Assembly (NCBI GenBank): GCA_963920525.1
Contig: OY986436.1
Span: 176,729,361-176,793,360, forward strand
DNA: 64,000 bases
Reading direction: 5' to 3'
Source: Dichetophora obliterata
Lineage: Eukaryota; Arthropoda; Insecta; Diptera; Sciomyzidae
The notes under the pieces were generated by a model that saw only the letters and a list, made by a program, of their open reading frames with translations, ran no database searches and had not been told where the DNA came from. Position numbers and translations under genes: made by a program. Shown piece by piece: positions 46,701 to 57,683 of this stretch. The first letter of the stretch is position 1. Each line of letters starts with the position of its first letter.

Positions 46701-47280
46701 TTTCAGTTTTGTCAAGTCGATGCAAACGCAAACGCTTTTTTTAAATAATAAAAAACCTTTAAAAATACTGCAAATAACCGATATTAAAAAAACATTTTGT
46801 GCCAATTTTTGAAGTCTCCGAAACGTTACTATCTTATCTCTCTATTCTTATTGGCTGCGGAAGACTTCAAGCTTGTTTTTGACACTTAATAGTTCTGTTT
46901 CCACACTAACTTCAAGTAATTGTAAAAAAATAGAGAGTGACATTTTGCTTGTTTTTCTTATCTCTCTCGAGCTTAAAAAATTTGTAAAAAACCGCTTTTA
47001 AGCAACTTTAAGTTATTTAAATCGAGATCGGAAACCAGGAGTGTCCCTTGGGGCAGGCGAAGCAGAACCAAGTCTGTGGTGTTAAGAGGCGCCAAATTAA
47101 AAAAATTTTATCTATTTTAACTTTCACAAAGTATTCTTTCATATCGTATCAAAATTCGTAGTAGTACTTATTGTACTTTCTCTTAAAAATTGAAGCGCGA
47201 TAATACCATCTCTAACTAATCAAGCTTTGATAAGGGAAATAATTTTATTTCTTCAATTAGTTTATTGATCTATTAAATTA
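43792..47280. other. Non-coding AT-rich region
   Basis: No gene or element recognised. A perfect 23-base hairpin (TGTGGATTTAT-g-ATAAATCCACA) sits at 45233-45255. Small frames lack signatures. Confidence 0.5.
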
Positions 47281-47789
47281 TAACATGAATTAAACTGCGA
47301 GCTTTAGATAAAGTAAGTTTTTAAGAAGGCAACAACAACAACAAATCTGTATAGAGTCAATCACTTAGCTGATTCGACAGTCTGTTTCGGAAATCGCTAC
47401 ATTTTCCTCTTCAGTAGGTTTTGAGTGATTAAGCTGTGATTAACTCACTGTTTAAACTTGTATATGACTTCGCAGATTTAGGAATTCATTCACTTGAATT
47501 ATATGGCTGTAGTAGGCTATTTATAGATCACTGCCATCAACTCTACCAAGGTTCCCATCTGTTCTAGTTGCTTCTCTATTTATTTCAATATTCTGCGCAG
47601 TCATATACTTATTTAAACAGTGAGTTGATCACAGCTTAATCACTCAAAGACTACTGAAGGGGAAATGTAGCAATTCCCGAAATACACTGTCTAGTCAGCC
47701 ACGTGAGTGACTCTATACAGTGTTCTTGTTGTTGTTGTTGCCTTCTTAAAAACTTACTTGATCTAAAGCTCGCAATTTCATTCATGTTA
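47281..47789. mobile_element. Foldback element with 195-bp arms
   Basis: Arms at 47281-47475 and 47593-47789 are inverted copies at roughly 88% identity by eye around a 117-base loop. Landmarks: AAGTTTTTAAGAAGGCAACA facing TGTTGCCTTCTTAAAAACTT with a CAA/TTG run, and GATTAAGCTGTGATTAACTC facing GAGTTGATCACAGCTTAATC. No coding capacity and no clear target duplication. Confidence 0.88.
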
Positions 47790-48628
47790 TTTTATTTTTT
47801 CTTTAAACGTTTGTCGTGTAATTTCTTGTTATTGAAAAAGGCACTCTTATCAGAACCCTCATCGGAAAAAGTTCCCTTAGTAAGAATATTTTAAAATTTT
47901 GTGCTGTAATGAGTAAAAAATGAAAATGAAGTTGTCTAGGGCACAAAAAAAGAGAACTTTCAAATTTTTCTAAATGTTCTCCAGAAAGTGATGCTTAAAA
48001 CGAAATTGATGGTCAGTGTAACCCAAGGGGTTTTGATTAAAAAATATCGAGAGTTTTTGATATCGATAAATCAAAAATGGTATTTTTTACATGTATTTTA
48101 AATGTTTGCTCAAATTGCTGACGCCATGGCCAAAAATGGTCGATTTGATATGAAAATAAATCTATAAAGCTTCGAGTCGATTGAAAAATTTTTAGAACTC
48201 GCTCAAGAGCCTAATAAATGGAGAAACGTCTTACAAGATTTTTTTCCCAATATTTAAGAAAAGAAGTAGTAAAAACATCTCTTGAATAGGTTTTTTTTAA
48301 AAAACTAGTATGCATTTCTTTTTCAATATAATTTTTCTATACAGTGAGTTATCAACATAAAAAATAGGATGAAAGTACCAGAGTTTGCATAATTTAGTTT
48401 TCGAAAAAGTGTTATTTTCATTCTTGTATCAATAAAAAAAATCGTAGAAATCCAAATTTGGAAAAATTGCATGATGTGTTGTTAAAATATTTTCTGAAAC
48501 AACACCTATTACAAATACAAAAATTAGCATAGGGTGCTATAGCGTAGTTTTTAGCTATTTTGTAAAAAAAAATTACAAAAACCAAAACTAGGATCAAAAA
48601 GTTATAGCTGTTGAAACGTTACTTTTTT
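47790..48628. other. Non-coding AT-rich sequence
   Basis: No coding signal. AAAAAGTTATAGCTGTTGAAAC at about 48597 also occurs, inverted and diverged, near 36545, so a dispersed repeat fragment is possible. Confidence 0.45.
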
Positions 48629-49240
48629 TTCACCCTGAAAAATGCACTGTTTGGTGCGGTTTGGACCGTACTTTTTCGAAAATAATGAAAATCTCAACGT
48701 TACAGTCAATGGAACAAGGTACAGTGCGATGTTCACCGACTTTTTTTTTTGTCCAAAATGGAAGAATTGGACTTGGTTGACATGTGGTTTTAACAAGACG
48801 GTGCCACATGCCACACGGCACACGATACCATGGACCTATTAAGAGGTGAGTTTGTGAGTAATTAATCTCACGTTTTAGTGCAGTTCATAGGCCGCTATGA
48901 CCATGTGATTTGACCATATTGGACTATTTTTTGTGGGGCTACGTGAAGTCTTTCGTGTACAGCGACAAGCCATCCATAATTGCAGGCCTGGCAGACAACA
49001 CTACAGCTGCCATTGGTGAGATACCGGCCGAAATGCTGGAAAAGTTATGCCAACATGAAGGCTTACGGACGGACCACCTCAGGTGTAGCCGCGAGCAACA
49101 TTTACATGAAATAATCTTTAGAAAGTAAATGCCAGGCATCGCTCCAAATGAACATTTAATTCGCACCAAATGAATATTGCAAATTTTCTGTTATTTTTCA
49201 ATTTTCAAAAACCAAACGTTTAAAAATCACCTTTTACATT
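48629..49240 (+). pseudogene. Tc1/mariner-superfamily transposase C-terminal remnant
   Basis: Starts with HPEKCTVWCGL, then GPYFFENNENLNVTVNGTRY, MFTDFFF, FNKTVPHATRHT (second catalytic block; the family has QQDGATCHTA), RGEFV, and in the next frames ILDYFLWGYVKSFVYSDKPS, IGEIPAEMLEKLCQ and SREQHLHEIIFRK. The family is the insect group with GPYFFEN...VTVNGxRYxxMLxxF and LTPLDYFLWGYVK. The Asp of QQDGA and of xSCDLTPLD are changed or out of frame, and the N-terminal half is missing. It ends near AAAAATCACCTTTTAC, close to where such elements have their right terminus. Confidence 0.78.
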
Positions 49241-50545
49241 TATGATCTAATTTTTACGGTTTTTTGTTATCAATTTTAATTAAATGAGTTTTAGTTATTA
49301 TTAGTGTCCGACCGAATATTCGGATTCGGCTTCGATATTCGGCGTATTTGGCCGATTTTTTAGAATTCGGCTTCGGCCCAAAATAGCCAAATATTTGCCA
49401 AATGTTTTTGTTTTTTTGTAATGCAAACATTTTTTTTTTATATGTATTTTTTTTGCGTTTTTTGATAGCTATAACTGTAAAATATCATTTTAAAAAGTTA
49501 AGTAGAAATTCGTAATTGCTCAAAAGTTATGAGCCTCCAAGCCGACCACGTCAAAGCAGAAAGCGCATTATACTTAAAACTTTAAACGCGTTTTTTTAAA
49601 AACTACGTTTTCGAGCTTGCGACTTTCATAACTCAGTCAATTTTTACGAATCTTTAAGTTGTTTTTCAAAATACGAGTTATTAAATGGTCGATGTTATTA
49701 AATTTATAATTTCATTGATAAATTTCATATTGGAATTTTTATCAACAAAAATGTAAAGAAAAATTATTCCATAATCACATTCATACTTAACACGAAAATA
49801 TTTTTATTTTTGTTTCATATGAATTTTGCGAACTGTGGGAAGGTCGCCAGTTAAGTTTTTGTTTTAAGCACTGGTCCACGTCAACCCCTGGCTTGCTGCA
49901 GTACATTAATTAAATAATTATTTATTATAATCTGAAAATTTTACACAATCTTCTTAAAAGTACTGTTAATATACCTAAAAAGTTTAGAGTACCTATGGGG
50001 CATTCATGTGAAGCGGACAAGAAAAAAAAAAAATTTATATTCTGAAATTCGTTCACATTCCGCCTAAGTGTACTTCTGGAAAGTGTCGGTAATCACAAAA
50101 AATTTTTTTTATGAGGCCTGGTTGTTAAGTTATGGGCTTTAACAGAATTGGAAAATATGAAAAACGAATTTTTTTGAAGCACTTTTTCGAAAAAAAAAAT
50201 AATTAAAAAAATATTAAACATAGTGATTTATATTAAAATTTAACGGTTCTTTTTTATTATGAAATCAAATTTGAAATTTGATTTTTTTTTTCTCTTAGAA
50301 GACCGGAAGTTAAGATTTAAAATTCAAATTTTATTAATTTAGCCGGTTTATTTTTTTTTATTATAATTTTAAAATACAGTGGAATTCACCTATAACGACC
50401 TTGGTTATAACAACATTTCTGCTATAGCGTCATATTCTTGAAGTCCGCATTTTCTAAGTTATCATTCCTTAGGAACTGCGTTCGCTTTTAACGTCGGTGG
50501 ATATAACGACGAGTTCGCATATAACGACGCAGTTTTCATAAAATA

Positions 50546-51767
50546 TTGGGGGTTGGAATTAATTTTAAAGGTTTTTTTCGGTTTTTGAGCATTTATTTAG
50601 AAACAACGGTACAATGTATATTATTCAAAGTATTGTCCATCGTTAGCTACAACATTTTCCCATCTTTCTGGCAGCATATGGATTCCGCGCCGGAAGAACG
50701 ATTCGTCTTTTCAGGCAATCCACGAATCGACCCATTTTTTGGTATCCTCGTAAGAAGTGAAGCGCTGCTCAGCCAAGCCATGCGTCATCGATCTGAATAG
50801 GTGGTAGTCGGAAGAGGCTATGTCTGGGCTATAAGGCGGGTGGGGTAGCACATCCCAATTCAGAGCCTGTCGTGTCTTTTGGCATATTCCGGCCGTTTAA
50901 CCTTTAATGCTCGGCTCAATTGCATCAATTGTTGTTGGTAGCGTTCCCCAGTGATGGTTTCGTTAGGTTTTAGCAGCTCATAGTACACGACACACTTCTG
51001 ATCCCACCAAATACACAGCATAAGCTTGGCGCCATGAATATTCGGCTTGGCCCTCGATGTTGATGCATGGCCGGGTGGTCCACACGATTTTTTTCGCTTA
51101 GGATTATCGTAATGGATCCACTTTTCATCGCCAGTGACAATACGATGCAAAAAACTCTTCCTTTTATGCCGTTGAAGCAGTTGTTCGCACATGCAAAATC
51201 GCCGTTCAACGTCTCTCGGCTTCAACTGGTACGGCACCCAATTTCCTTGCTTTTGAATCATTCCCATGGCCTTCAAGCGTTTGCCGACCGTTGATAAGTC
51301 GACTCCCAATGATTCTGACAATTCTTGAAGGGTTTGACACGGGTCTTCATCGAGCAAAGCCTCCAATTCCTCATCTTCAAACTTTTTCGGCTGGCCCGGA
51401 CGCTCTTTGTCTTCCGTATCAAAATCACCACTTTTAAACCGACGGAACCAGTACTCACAAAAAGAAATCGATGGAGCATAGTCCCCGTAAGCCTCAGTAA
51501 GCGTGCGTTGTGCTTCAACCGCTTTTTTCTTCAAATGGAAGCACAAAAGTAAACCTTCCCGCAAATTGCGTTTTGTTGGAACGAAAGTCGACATGTTCAC
51601 AGAGAAAAAAATATATATTGTTTACACTTCAGTGGAATGACACATACTGAAAAATGAAGCTTAGACAATGTGCTTTGAAATGAATATAGTCACAGGTGAG
51701 CCCGATGCGATCTATTGATAGTTACGCCATCTCTTAGAAAACCTTTAAAACTAATTCCAACCCCCAA
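50546..51767 (-). mobile_element. mariner, mauritiana-type, copy 1 (64-bp internal deletion)
   Basis: Ends are 28-bp inverted repeats beginning TTGGGGGTTGGAATTAATTT (50546) and its near-complement at 51767, flanked by TA on both sides (50544-50545, 51768-51769). Length 1222 bp against 1287 bp in the copy at 56218-57504; the difference is one internal deletion of 64 bases near 50865 plus one T in a homopolymer. The termini are as well preserved as in the intact copy, so it could be moved by another copy's transposase. Confidence 0.95.
50621..51600 (-). pseudogene. mariner transposase, frameshifted by a deletion
   Basis: From the ATG at 51600 the frame runs 246 codons to a stop at 50860. It matches the intact copy residue for residue except a few changes (Phe for Thr in the SISTCEYW region, Cys for Trp in KKSWGPPG, Cys for Gly in DQKGVVYY, and Val in WVPYQL where the intact copy has Glu). 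The 64-bp deletion removes the codons around the HDNARPH block, including the second catalytic Asp, and shifts the frame so the third Asp is unreachable. The first Asp (TGDEKW) remains. The downstream, out-of-frame part is still recognisable to its original stop at 50621. It retains N-terminal DNA-binding sequence. Confidence 0.93.
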
Positions 51768-51769
51768 TA

Positions 51770-53074
51770 TGATAGGTTGTGACGATGCAAAATCTTAAAA
51801 TAAATTTTGCCGCACACAATCTTCGTTTAATTAATTTGTGATATAATACACATCTTCTATTTTTTGTGAGTTGTATATTTATTTTGTTTTACGTACCTGT
51901 GTGGAAGCGCGAGGAGCAACAACAACATAAAAATTGACGAGGGAGAATTTCACCGCGATCCATTAACACCCATGATCGGCCAACACATTTTCACCAACAA
52001 TACCAACGCATGCACAAAAGAACTCATCCGAGCCGCCCAGCAGTGGGGTCGTTTAAGCAAGCGATCCATCCAGACACCGCACAAAAGGGAATGCGTGAAA
52101 TGCAACTACAAGCTAATTTCACCACCCAGACAGAGCCAGACAGAGCTTGTGTTACGAGTGGAGCAACAACAAAGGTGCACTCAAGCACGAGGTCAAATGC
52201 ATTTAGACAAATTAATATTCTATTGAAATTTCTTCATTTTCTGTTGTGTTAGGTTTTGACGAATTTGGTTTATCTTCGGATATGAACGCTTCATTTTGAG
52301 TGTCTTCCGAATATTCACTAGATATTTCAAGGCAAGGCAACTGCAAGGCAACATTCGGTCCGACACTACTTTTTATATATGTTCCTAAAACATATGTTTC
52401 TGCGATTTATTTTAAAATAAATATATTTTAAAAATGAGTTCTATATTTAAGCTCATTTATTTAAAGTGATTTAATAAAAATATGTTTAATATTGCTTAAA
52501 AAATATGTTTGATATTGTTTAAATATATATTTGGATATTTTCGATAATTTGATGAGGGCGCCAAAATTATATCTTTCCTGCACTTCCAAAATGCCTTGGG
52601 ACGCCCAGACGGAAACAGACCTAATATTTGATCGAAACTTATCCATTAAAGACCAGTCAAGAACAATGCATTATTATTATTATAGCACTATTTAAATTGC
52701 TCTAGTTTCATTGTCAATGAATAAAAATAGAACAAAACAATAAAGTGTCATAAGGCCAGGCCAGCCTTGTTATTATACTTTATTTTTATCAATTTTTTTT
52801 CCTCCTTTCAAGGTTGCAAGGAAACCTCCGGAGGGTTGCCAGACTTTGGGTTTCCTTCTCCGTTTATTCAAAGGTACCTTCCAAAAAAGTTTTATGCTTG
52901 TTATAAATACTGTATTAAATCTGTTTTCAATCGCCATATAAGTTATATGGAAGGTTATTTAGTTTTTGCGTCATAACTTCGACTAAGGTCATGCTAGAAA
53001 CTCCGGATTTTGTGTCTTTTTAGTTCTTCACATGAGTGAAACACAGCTGCATCAACAACTCAGTTCTGTCTTAA
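51770..53074. other. Non-coding; right part of the hAT-like shell and beyond
   Basis: 51770-52368 belongs to the putative hAT shell. A minus-strand acidic reading (SSEYSEDTQNEAFISEDKPN, about 52255-52325) and two overlapping plus frames at 51972-52252 are the only coding-like signals; no family assigned. 52369-53070 is AT-rich with a 17-base palindrome CCATATAAGTTATATGG at 52934-52950. Confidence 0.4.
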
Positions 53075-54058
53075 GGGTCAGTCCGCAGGATTTGACCACA
53101 AAATAACAAATTTGGTCGCTCGACCATTTTAAAAATTTCATATTTTTACCATAAATTTCTTAATGTTTTGACATCTCAGAAATGCTTTTACAAAAATACT
53201 TTTGTTGTATTTGTCATGCAACCTCGAGCAATTTTCAAGTTTTTAGAATTTGCGGTGATGATCATTTCTCAGCTCCTAATAAACAAATAGTAATAAATCA
53301 AATAGCATTTTATTAAGTACACCTTGGATTATTATCTTGCATAAAAAAAAAGTAATTGAGATGTTATTTATTTAAAAAAAATAACATTTGAGAATACTCA
53401 TACTTTATGTAGTAAAATTCACGAAATTTGAAATTCTCTTTTAAACGAACCCTAAAAAAACAAGTTTATTTTTATATCCTTATAATCCTCTGACTATGTA
53501 GTTTATTCACAATTAATTTCGAATTTTTTCACCTGTGCCCATTGGAGATACTTGACCCCAAAGTTGGGGCAAATTTGAGATTTCTTATTTTTCAAAGCGA
53601 TATAACCCAAAAAGTTAATGATCTAGTCAGTTGAAAAAATGTCTACCTAAAAAAAGTCATCTGTCACTTCCTTCTTTCTATTAAAAAAAAATTTTCAAAG
53701 TTACCAAAAATTAAAAATTTTTTGGTAAACTTTAACGATTTTTTTAAAATTAAACAACATCTAATTACTTCTTTTTCATAATAACATTTCATAATAACAT
53801 GTTTTTTAATTTATTACCATATGTTTAATAGAAGCTGAAAAATGAGCATCGCAAACTCTAAAAAACACGAAAATCTCTCGAGGTTGCATGACAAATTTTA
53901 TACAATTTATACAATAGGCCGCCATTTTTAAAAAACAAAAAATTTTTTTTAAAAGCACTTCTGAGTTGCCAAAACATTTAGAAATTTATGGTAAAAATAT
54001 GAAATTTTTTTAAAATGGTCGAGCGACCAGTATCTGATCAACCTGTACGGACTGACCC
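53075..54058. mobile_element. TTAA-flanked palindromic MITE, 984 bp
   Basis: Ends GGGTCAGTCCG (53075) and CGGACTGACCC (54058) are inverted and bordered by TTAA on both sides (53071-53074, 54059-54062). The inverted match continues inward for about 240 bases on each side with small gaps, e.g. GGTCGCTCGACCATTTTAAA, CATATTTTTACCATAAATTT, TTTGTCATGCAACCTCGAG. A TTAA duplication fits piggyBac or Kolobok-type transposases; no protein is encoded to decide. Confidence 0.9.
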
Positions 54059-54062
54059 TTAA

Positions 54063-55314
54063 GTGAACTAAAGCGATTATTGGCTATCGACACAGAGATG
54101 TCCTAGCATTTGTTTTAAATTTGATGAGTTTTGCCTAAGCAGCACTGTCAAAATTATTTGTCAATTAGGAATAAAATTTTTGTATTTTGCATTTTTATAT
54201 TAAAAAATATGATTAAGAATAAAATTGATAACAATGCCTAAAATAAAAGTGGCACATGTTTACTTATTTTTTGAGCTGTACAGTTGATTTCATGGAAAGT
54301 TCTTCTAAGAAATTCCATGAAAAAGTGATTCATGATAGAAAAACCGTAACGGCTTGAACAGAATAGGCTCAATAATCTTTTTTCCGAAGTTCGAAATTGC
54401 TTCAAAATTGGATGGAGAAAACATTCTTTCAGCCAGCTGATAGTGAGTTTCGTGAAATGTTAAAACTCCATTTTGAAAATGATGATTGAAAATTATCTTG
54501 GTCCGTTATTTCATTTTAAATCTCTTCTGAACTCTGAGTTTTGTCGGGGTAGCATAATTCCCTTTTACAAATTTGTGAGGTTGAAAATATATATTTGACG
54601 TTTTAAAAAAATTTAATTTTTGTTTGAGTTTTACTATTTTACTGCCGTCATAAGGAAGAGTGCGGCATCTAGCATGCAAATCAGAATTATTTTTTTTTGT
54701 TTTTTTTTAAATCATCTTTCTATCATATTCAAGAAAATGAAATAAAAATTGCGAATTTTTTGCTCAACTGCTTTATATTTTAACCTAAAATGTAGCATCG
54801 ACACAAATTAAAGCAATCATTCAAGCAAAAAACGCAGTATTTTCATAAACAGAAATGACAAAAGATGAATAATTGACATGGGAATTCAGCGTTATATTTT
54901 TTCTTTGCATGGAAATTCGGGAATTTTCTTTTTAAAAATTTATTTTTCTCTTTTATTAAGCAAAAATTTAATAATGGTATTCGATGAACGACGTATACAT
55001 ACACAAGCGTAAATACATGTAAAGCTATATAAAGATATGAGTTTACGCTGTATATTTTCTCAAACTAACCCTTAATAAAAACCATTAAATTGCATATTTG
55101 TTTTAAGAACAAGTTGTCATCATGAAAACTAAGTAGACATTTTTTGACATATGGCATTACTATTTCGAATTTTTGATTTTTCTTGCGAGTGTAAAGCTTA
55201 CAAAAATTATGTTAAAATGCCAAAAATAAGAAAATAGAATTCTTACTTTTAGGGTATTTTTGTGGTAATTTATAATGACCGTGGGATTTTTTTTGGTATT
55301 TTTTAATTGCCAAC
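54063..55314. other. AT-rich sequence, no gene recognised
   Basis: Only short open frames without signatures; no clear repeats. Confidence 0.5.
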
Positions 55315-56217
55315 CAACGGTGGGCAAATGTGGCTCATTGAGCCACATGCGGCTCTTTGTTGAGTGAAGTGGGGCTTTTTTTTTATTTCAATATTTCAAA
55401 ATATATCAAAAAAGTTCAAAAGTTTTATACATCTCAACTCTATAACTTTTCTCACTAGATTTTCTCACTTTAACGTCATTGTGACGTTATTTTCACTCGC
55501 ACTGTTTCTGTTATAAAATGAGATAAATCTGTTGCTTTTATGCGAATGCTTCAATTCTACTTTCGAAGGAATTCGATAGCCGCAGTGTTTATGTAAACTT
55601 AAATATGCGACTCGAAGCAAGTGAAGATATCACTTTGTTTTTACTTGGCGAGAAAAATATTTGCTTGTTGTGAGTTAATTTCCTGGAGCACCTGGAGAAG
55701 GATTCCGTTAATCTCATACCAAAAATATAAGTTCTTCACAATAATGTAAATTTTGTACGCTTTACAATATTTTGTCCTAAGCCGCGGTTTTGTATAGGAT
55801 ATATTTCACCATAAATTATTTTGAAAAATAAAAAAAAAATTGGTGAACTATTCGGATAACCACGGGTTTTAAGCCAAATTAAAATAAAGGCACTACAAAT
55901 AAAGCACAATGTATTATTATTGAGTTTTTTAGTTTATTATTTTCTATTCATTTTACTTTCTCGCCTGTATATCTTATTCATCATGGACCACTTTTTACTC
56001 GCTTATCAGTTACAGAACACTAGCTTTCGCAAAAGTGAGTACTTTAATATGAAATACTGTGACGTTAGCAAAAATGACATTTGTCGATTTGACGTAAAAT
56101 TTGAAAATGTGTTACCTGTTTTTCTTTCCTGGGCGTTCTTTTTAATTATGGTGTACTTTTGCCTCCATGATACAAGGTAAGCTCAGATTAGAAAGAAGTC
56201 TGACAAAAGTTGAACTA

Positions 56218-57504
56218 TTGGGGGTTGGAATTAATTTTAAAGGTTTTTTTTCGGTTTTTGAGCATTTATTTAGAAACAACGGTACAATGTATATTATTCA
56301 AAGTATTGTCCATCGTTAGCTACAACATTTTCCCATCTTTCTGGCAGCATATGGATTCCGCGCCGGAAGAACGATTCGTCTTTTGAGGCAATCCACGAAT
56401 CGACCCATTTTTTGGTATCCTCGTAAGAAGTGAAGCGCTGCTCAGCCAAGCCATGCGTCATCGATCTGAATAGGTGGTAGTCGGAAGGGGCTATGTCTGG
56501 GCTATAAGGCGGGTGGGGTAGCACATCCCAATTCAGCGCCTCCAACGTTTCCTTGACGGTTCTTGCAACATGTGGCCGTGCGTTGTCATGTTGAAAAACC
56601 ACTTTGTCGTGTCTTTTGGCATATTCCGGCCGTTTAACCTTTAATGCTCGGCTCAATTGCATCAATTGTTGTTGGTAGCGTTCCCCAGTGATGGTTTCGT
56701 TAGGTTTTAGCAGCTCATAGTACACGACACCCTTCTGATCCCACCAAATACACAGCATAAGCTTGGCGCCATGAATATTCGGCTTGGCCCTCGATGTTGA
56801 TGCATGGCCGGGTGGTCCCCACGATTTTTTTCGCTTAGGATTATCGTAATGGATCCACTTTTCATCGCCAGTGACAATACGATGCAAAAAACTCTTCCTT
56901 TTATGCCGTTGAAGCAGTTGTTCGCACATGCAAAATCGCCGTTCAACGTCTCTCGGCTTCAACTGGTACGGCTCCCAGTTTCCTTGCTTTTGAATCATTC
57001 CCATGGCCTTCAAGCGTTTGCCGACCGTTGATAAGTCGACTCCCAATGATTCTGACAATTCTTGAAGGGTTTGACACGGGTCTTCATCGAGCAAAGCCTC
57101 CAATTCCTCATCTTCAAACTTTTTCGGCTGGCCCGGACGCTCTTTGTCTTCCGTATCAAAATCACCACTTTTAAACCGACGGAACCAGTACTCACAAGTA
57201 GAAATCGATGGAGCATAGTCCCCGTAAGCCTCAGTAAGCGTGCGTTGTGCTTCAACCGCTTTTTTCTTCAAATGGAAGCACAAAAGTAAACCTTCCCGCA
57301 AATTGCGTTTTGTTGGAACGAAAGTCGACATGTTCACAGAGAAAAAAATATATGTTGTTTACACTTCAGTGGAATGACACATACTAAAAAATGAAGCTTA
57401 GACAATGTGCTTTGAAATGAAAATAGTCACAGGTGTGCCCGATGCGATCTATTGATAGTTACGCCATCTCTTAGAAAACCTTTAAAACTAATTCCAACCC
57501 CCAA
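56218..57504 (-). mobile_element. mariner, mauritiana-type, copy 2 (structurally complete)
   Basis: A 1287-bp element with 28-bp terminal inverted repeats (one mismatch) starting TTGGGGGTTGGAATTAATTT, bordered by TA (56216-56217, 57505-57506). It carries a single uninterrupted transposase gene on the minus strand. Length, TA duplication and terminal structure are all as expected for a complete mariner. Confidence 0.97.
56294..57337 (-). CDS. mariner transposase, full length (347 aa)
   Basis: Cut-and-paste transposase that binds the 28-bp ends of its element, excises it and inserts at TA. The 347 residues are close to Mos1 (345) and show the mauritiana-type order: N-terminal paired helix-turn-helix DNA-binding region (about residues 5-110, with STFVPTKRNLREGLL at the start), linker motif WEPYQL (121-126), then the catalytic core with Asp158 (VTGDEKW), Asp251 (FQHDNARPH) and Asp286 (YSPDIAPSDYHLF). 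Spacing of the last two is DD34D. C-terminus ends ASxGQYFE-like (NDGQYFE). The ATG at 57337 is followed by another Met two codons later; MSTFVP, as in Mos1, may be the real start. Oddity: the linker is normally WVPHEL; here Val is Glu, His is Tyr and Glu is Gln. Copy 1 keeps Val. Whether the protein is active is unknown. No introns. Confidence 0.96.
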   Translation of the reverse strand: MNMSTFVPTKRNLREGLLLCFHLKKKAVEAQRTLTEAYGDYAPSISTCEYWFRRFKSGDFDTEDKERPGQPKKFEDEELEALLDEDPCQTLQELSESLGVDLSTVGKRLKAMGMIQKQGNWEPYQLKPRDVERRFCMCEQLLQRHKRKSFLHRIVTGDEKWIHYDNPKRKKSWGPPGHASTSRAKPNIHGAKLMLCIWWDQKGVVYYELLKPNETITGERYQQQLMQLSRALKVKRPEYAKRHDKVVFQHDNARPHVARTVKETLEALNWDVLPHPPYSPDIAPSDYHLFRSMTHGLAEQRFTSYEDTKKWVDSWIASKDESFFRRGIHMLPERWENVVANDGQYFE

Positions 57505-57683
57505 TAGATGTTGAAATCAGATCTTCGAATTGCAGTGTTCCTAGCTGTTTTTGAAAACAATACAGAACAAAATTGTAAAATATTTTGTATTGTTTTAAAT
57601 CTTGTTTTCGTTTTGCTTAGAAACTTGAAATGACTAAGTTTTTTTGTTATTAGTGTGAAAATGCATATGATTCATGTGTGAAC

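Larger units (their letters stand above)
49302..52368. mobile_element. hAT-like element shell enclosing a mariner (tentative)
   Basis: TAGTGTCCGACCGAAT at 49302 is matched at 52353-52368 by ATTCGGTCCGACACTA (one mismatch in the inverted comparison). Subterminal ATTCGG/CCGAAT motifs are dense at both ends, a common hAT trait. The adjacent 8 bases (GTTATTAT and CTTTTTAT) agree at 6 of 8, so the target duplication is only partly preserved. It contains the mariner at 50546-51767. A possible pogo/Tigger-like tip CAGTGGAATTCACCTATAAC follows TA at 50377. No transposase is readable. Confidence 0.5.

Noticed and set aside
51972..52252. A BED zinc-finger protein of a hAT element (C-x2-C present)
   Set aside because: The second half of the finger (His pair) is missing and two overlapping frames are equally open.
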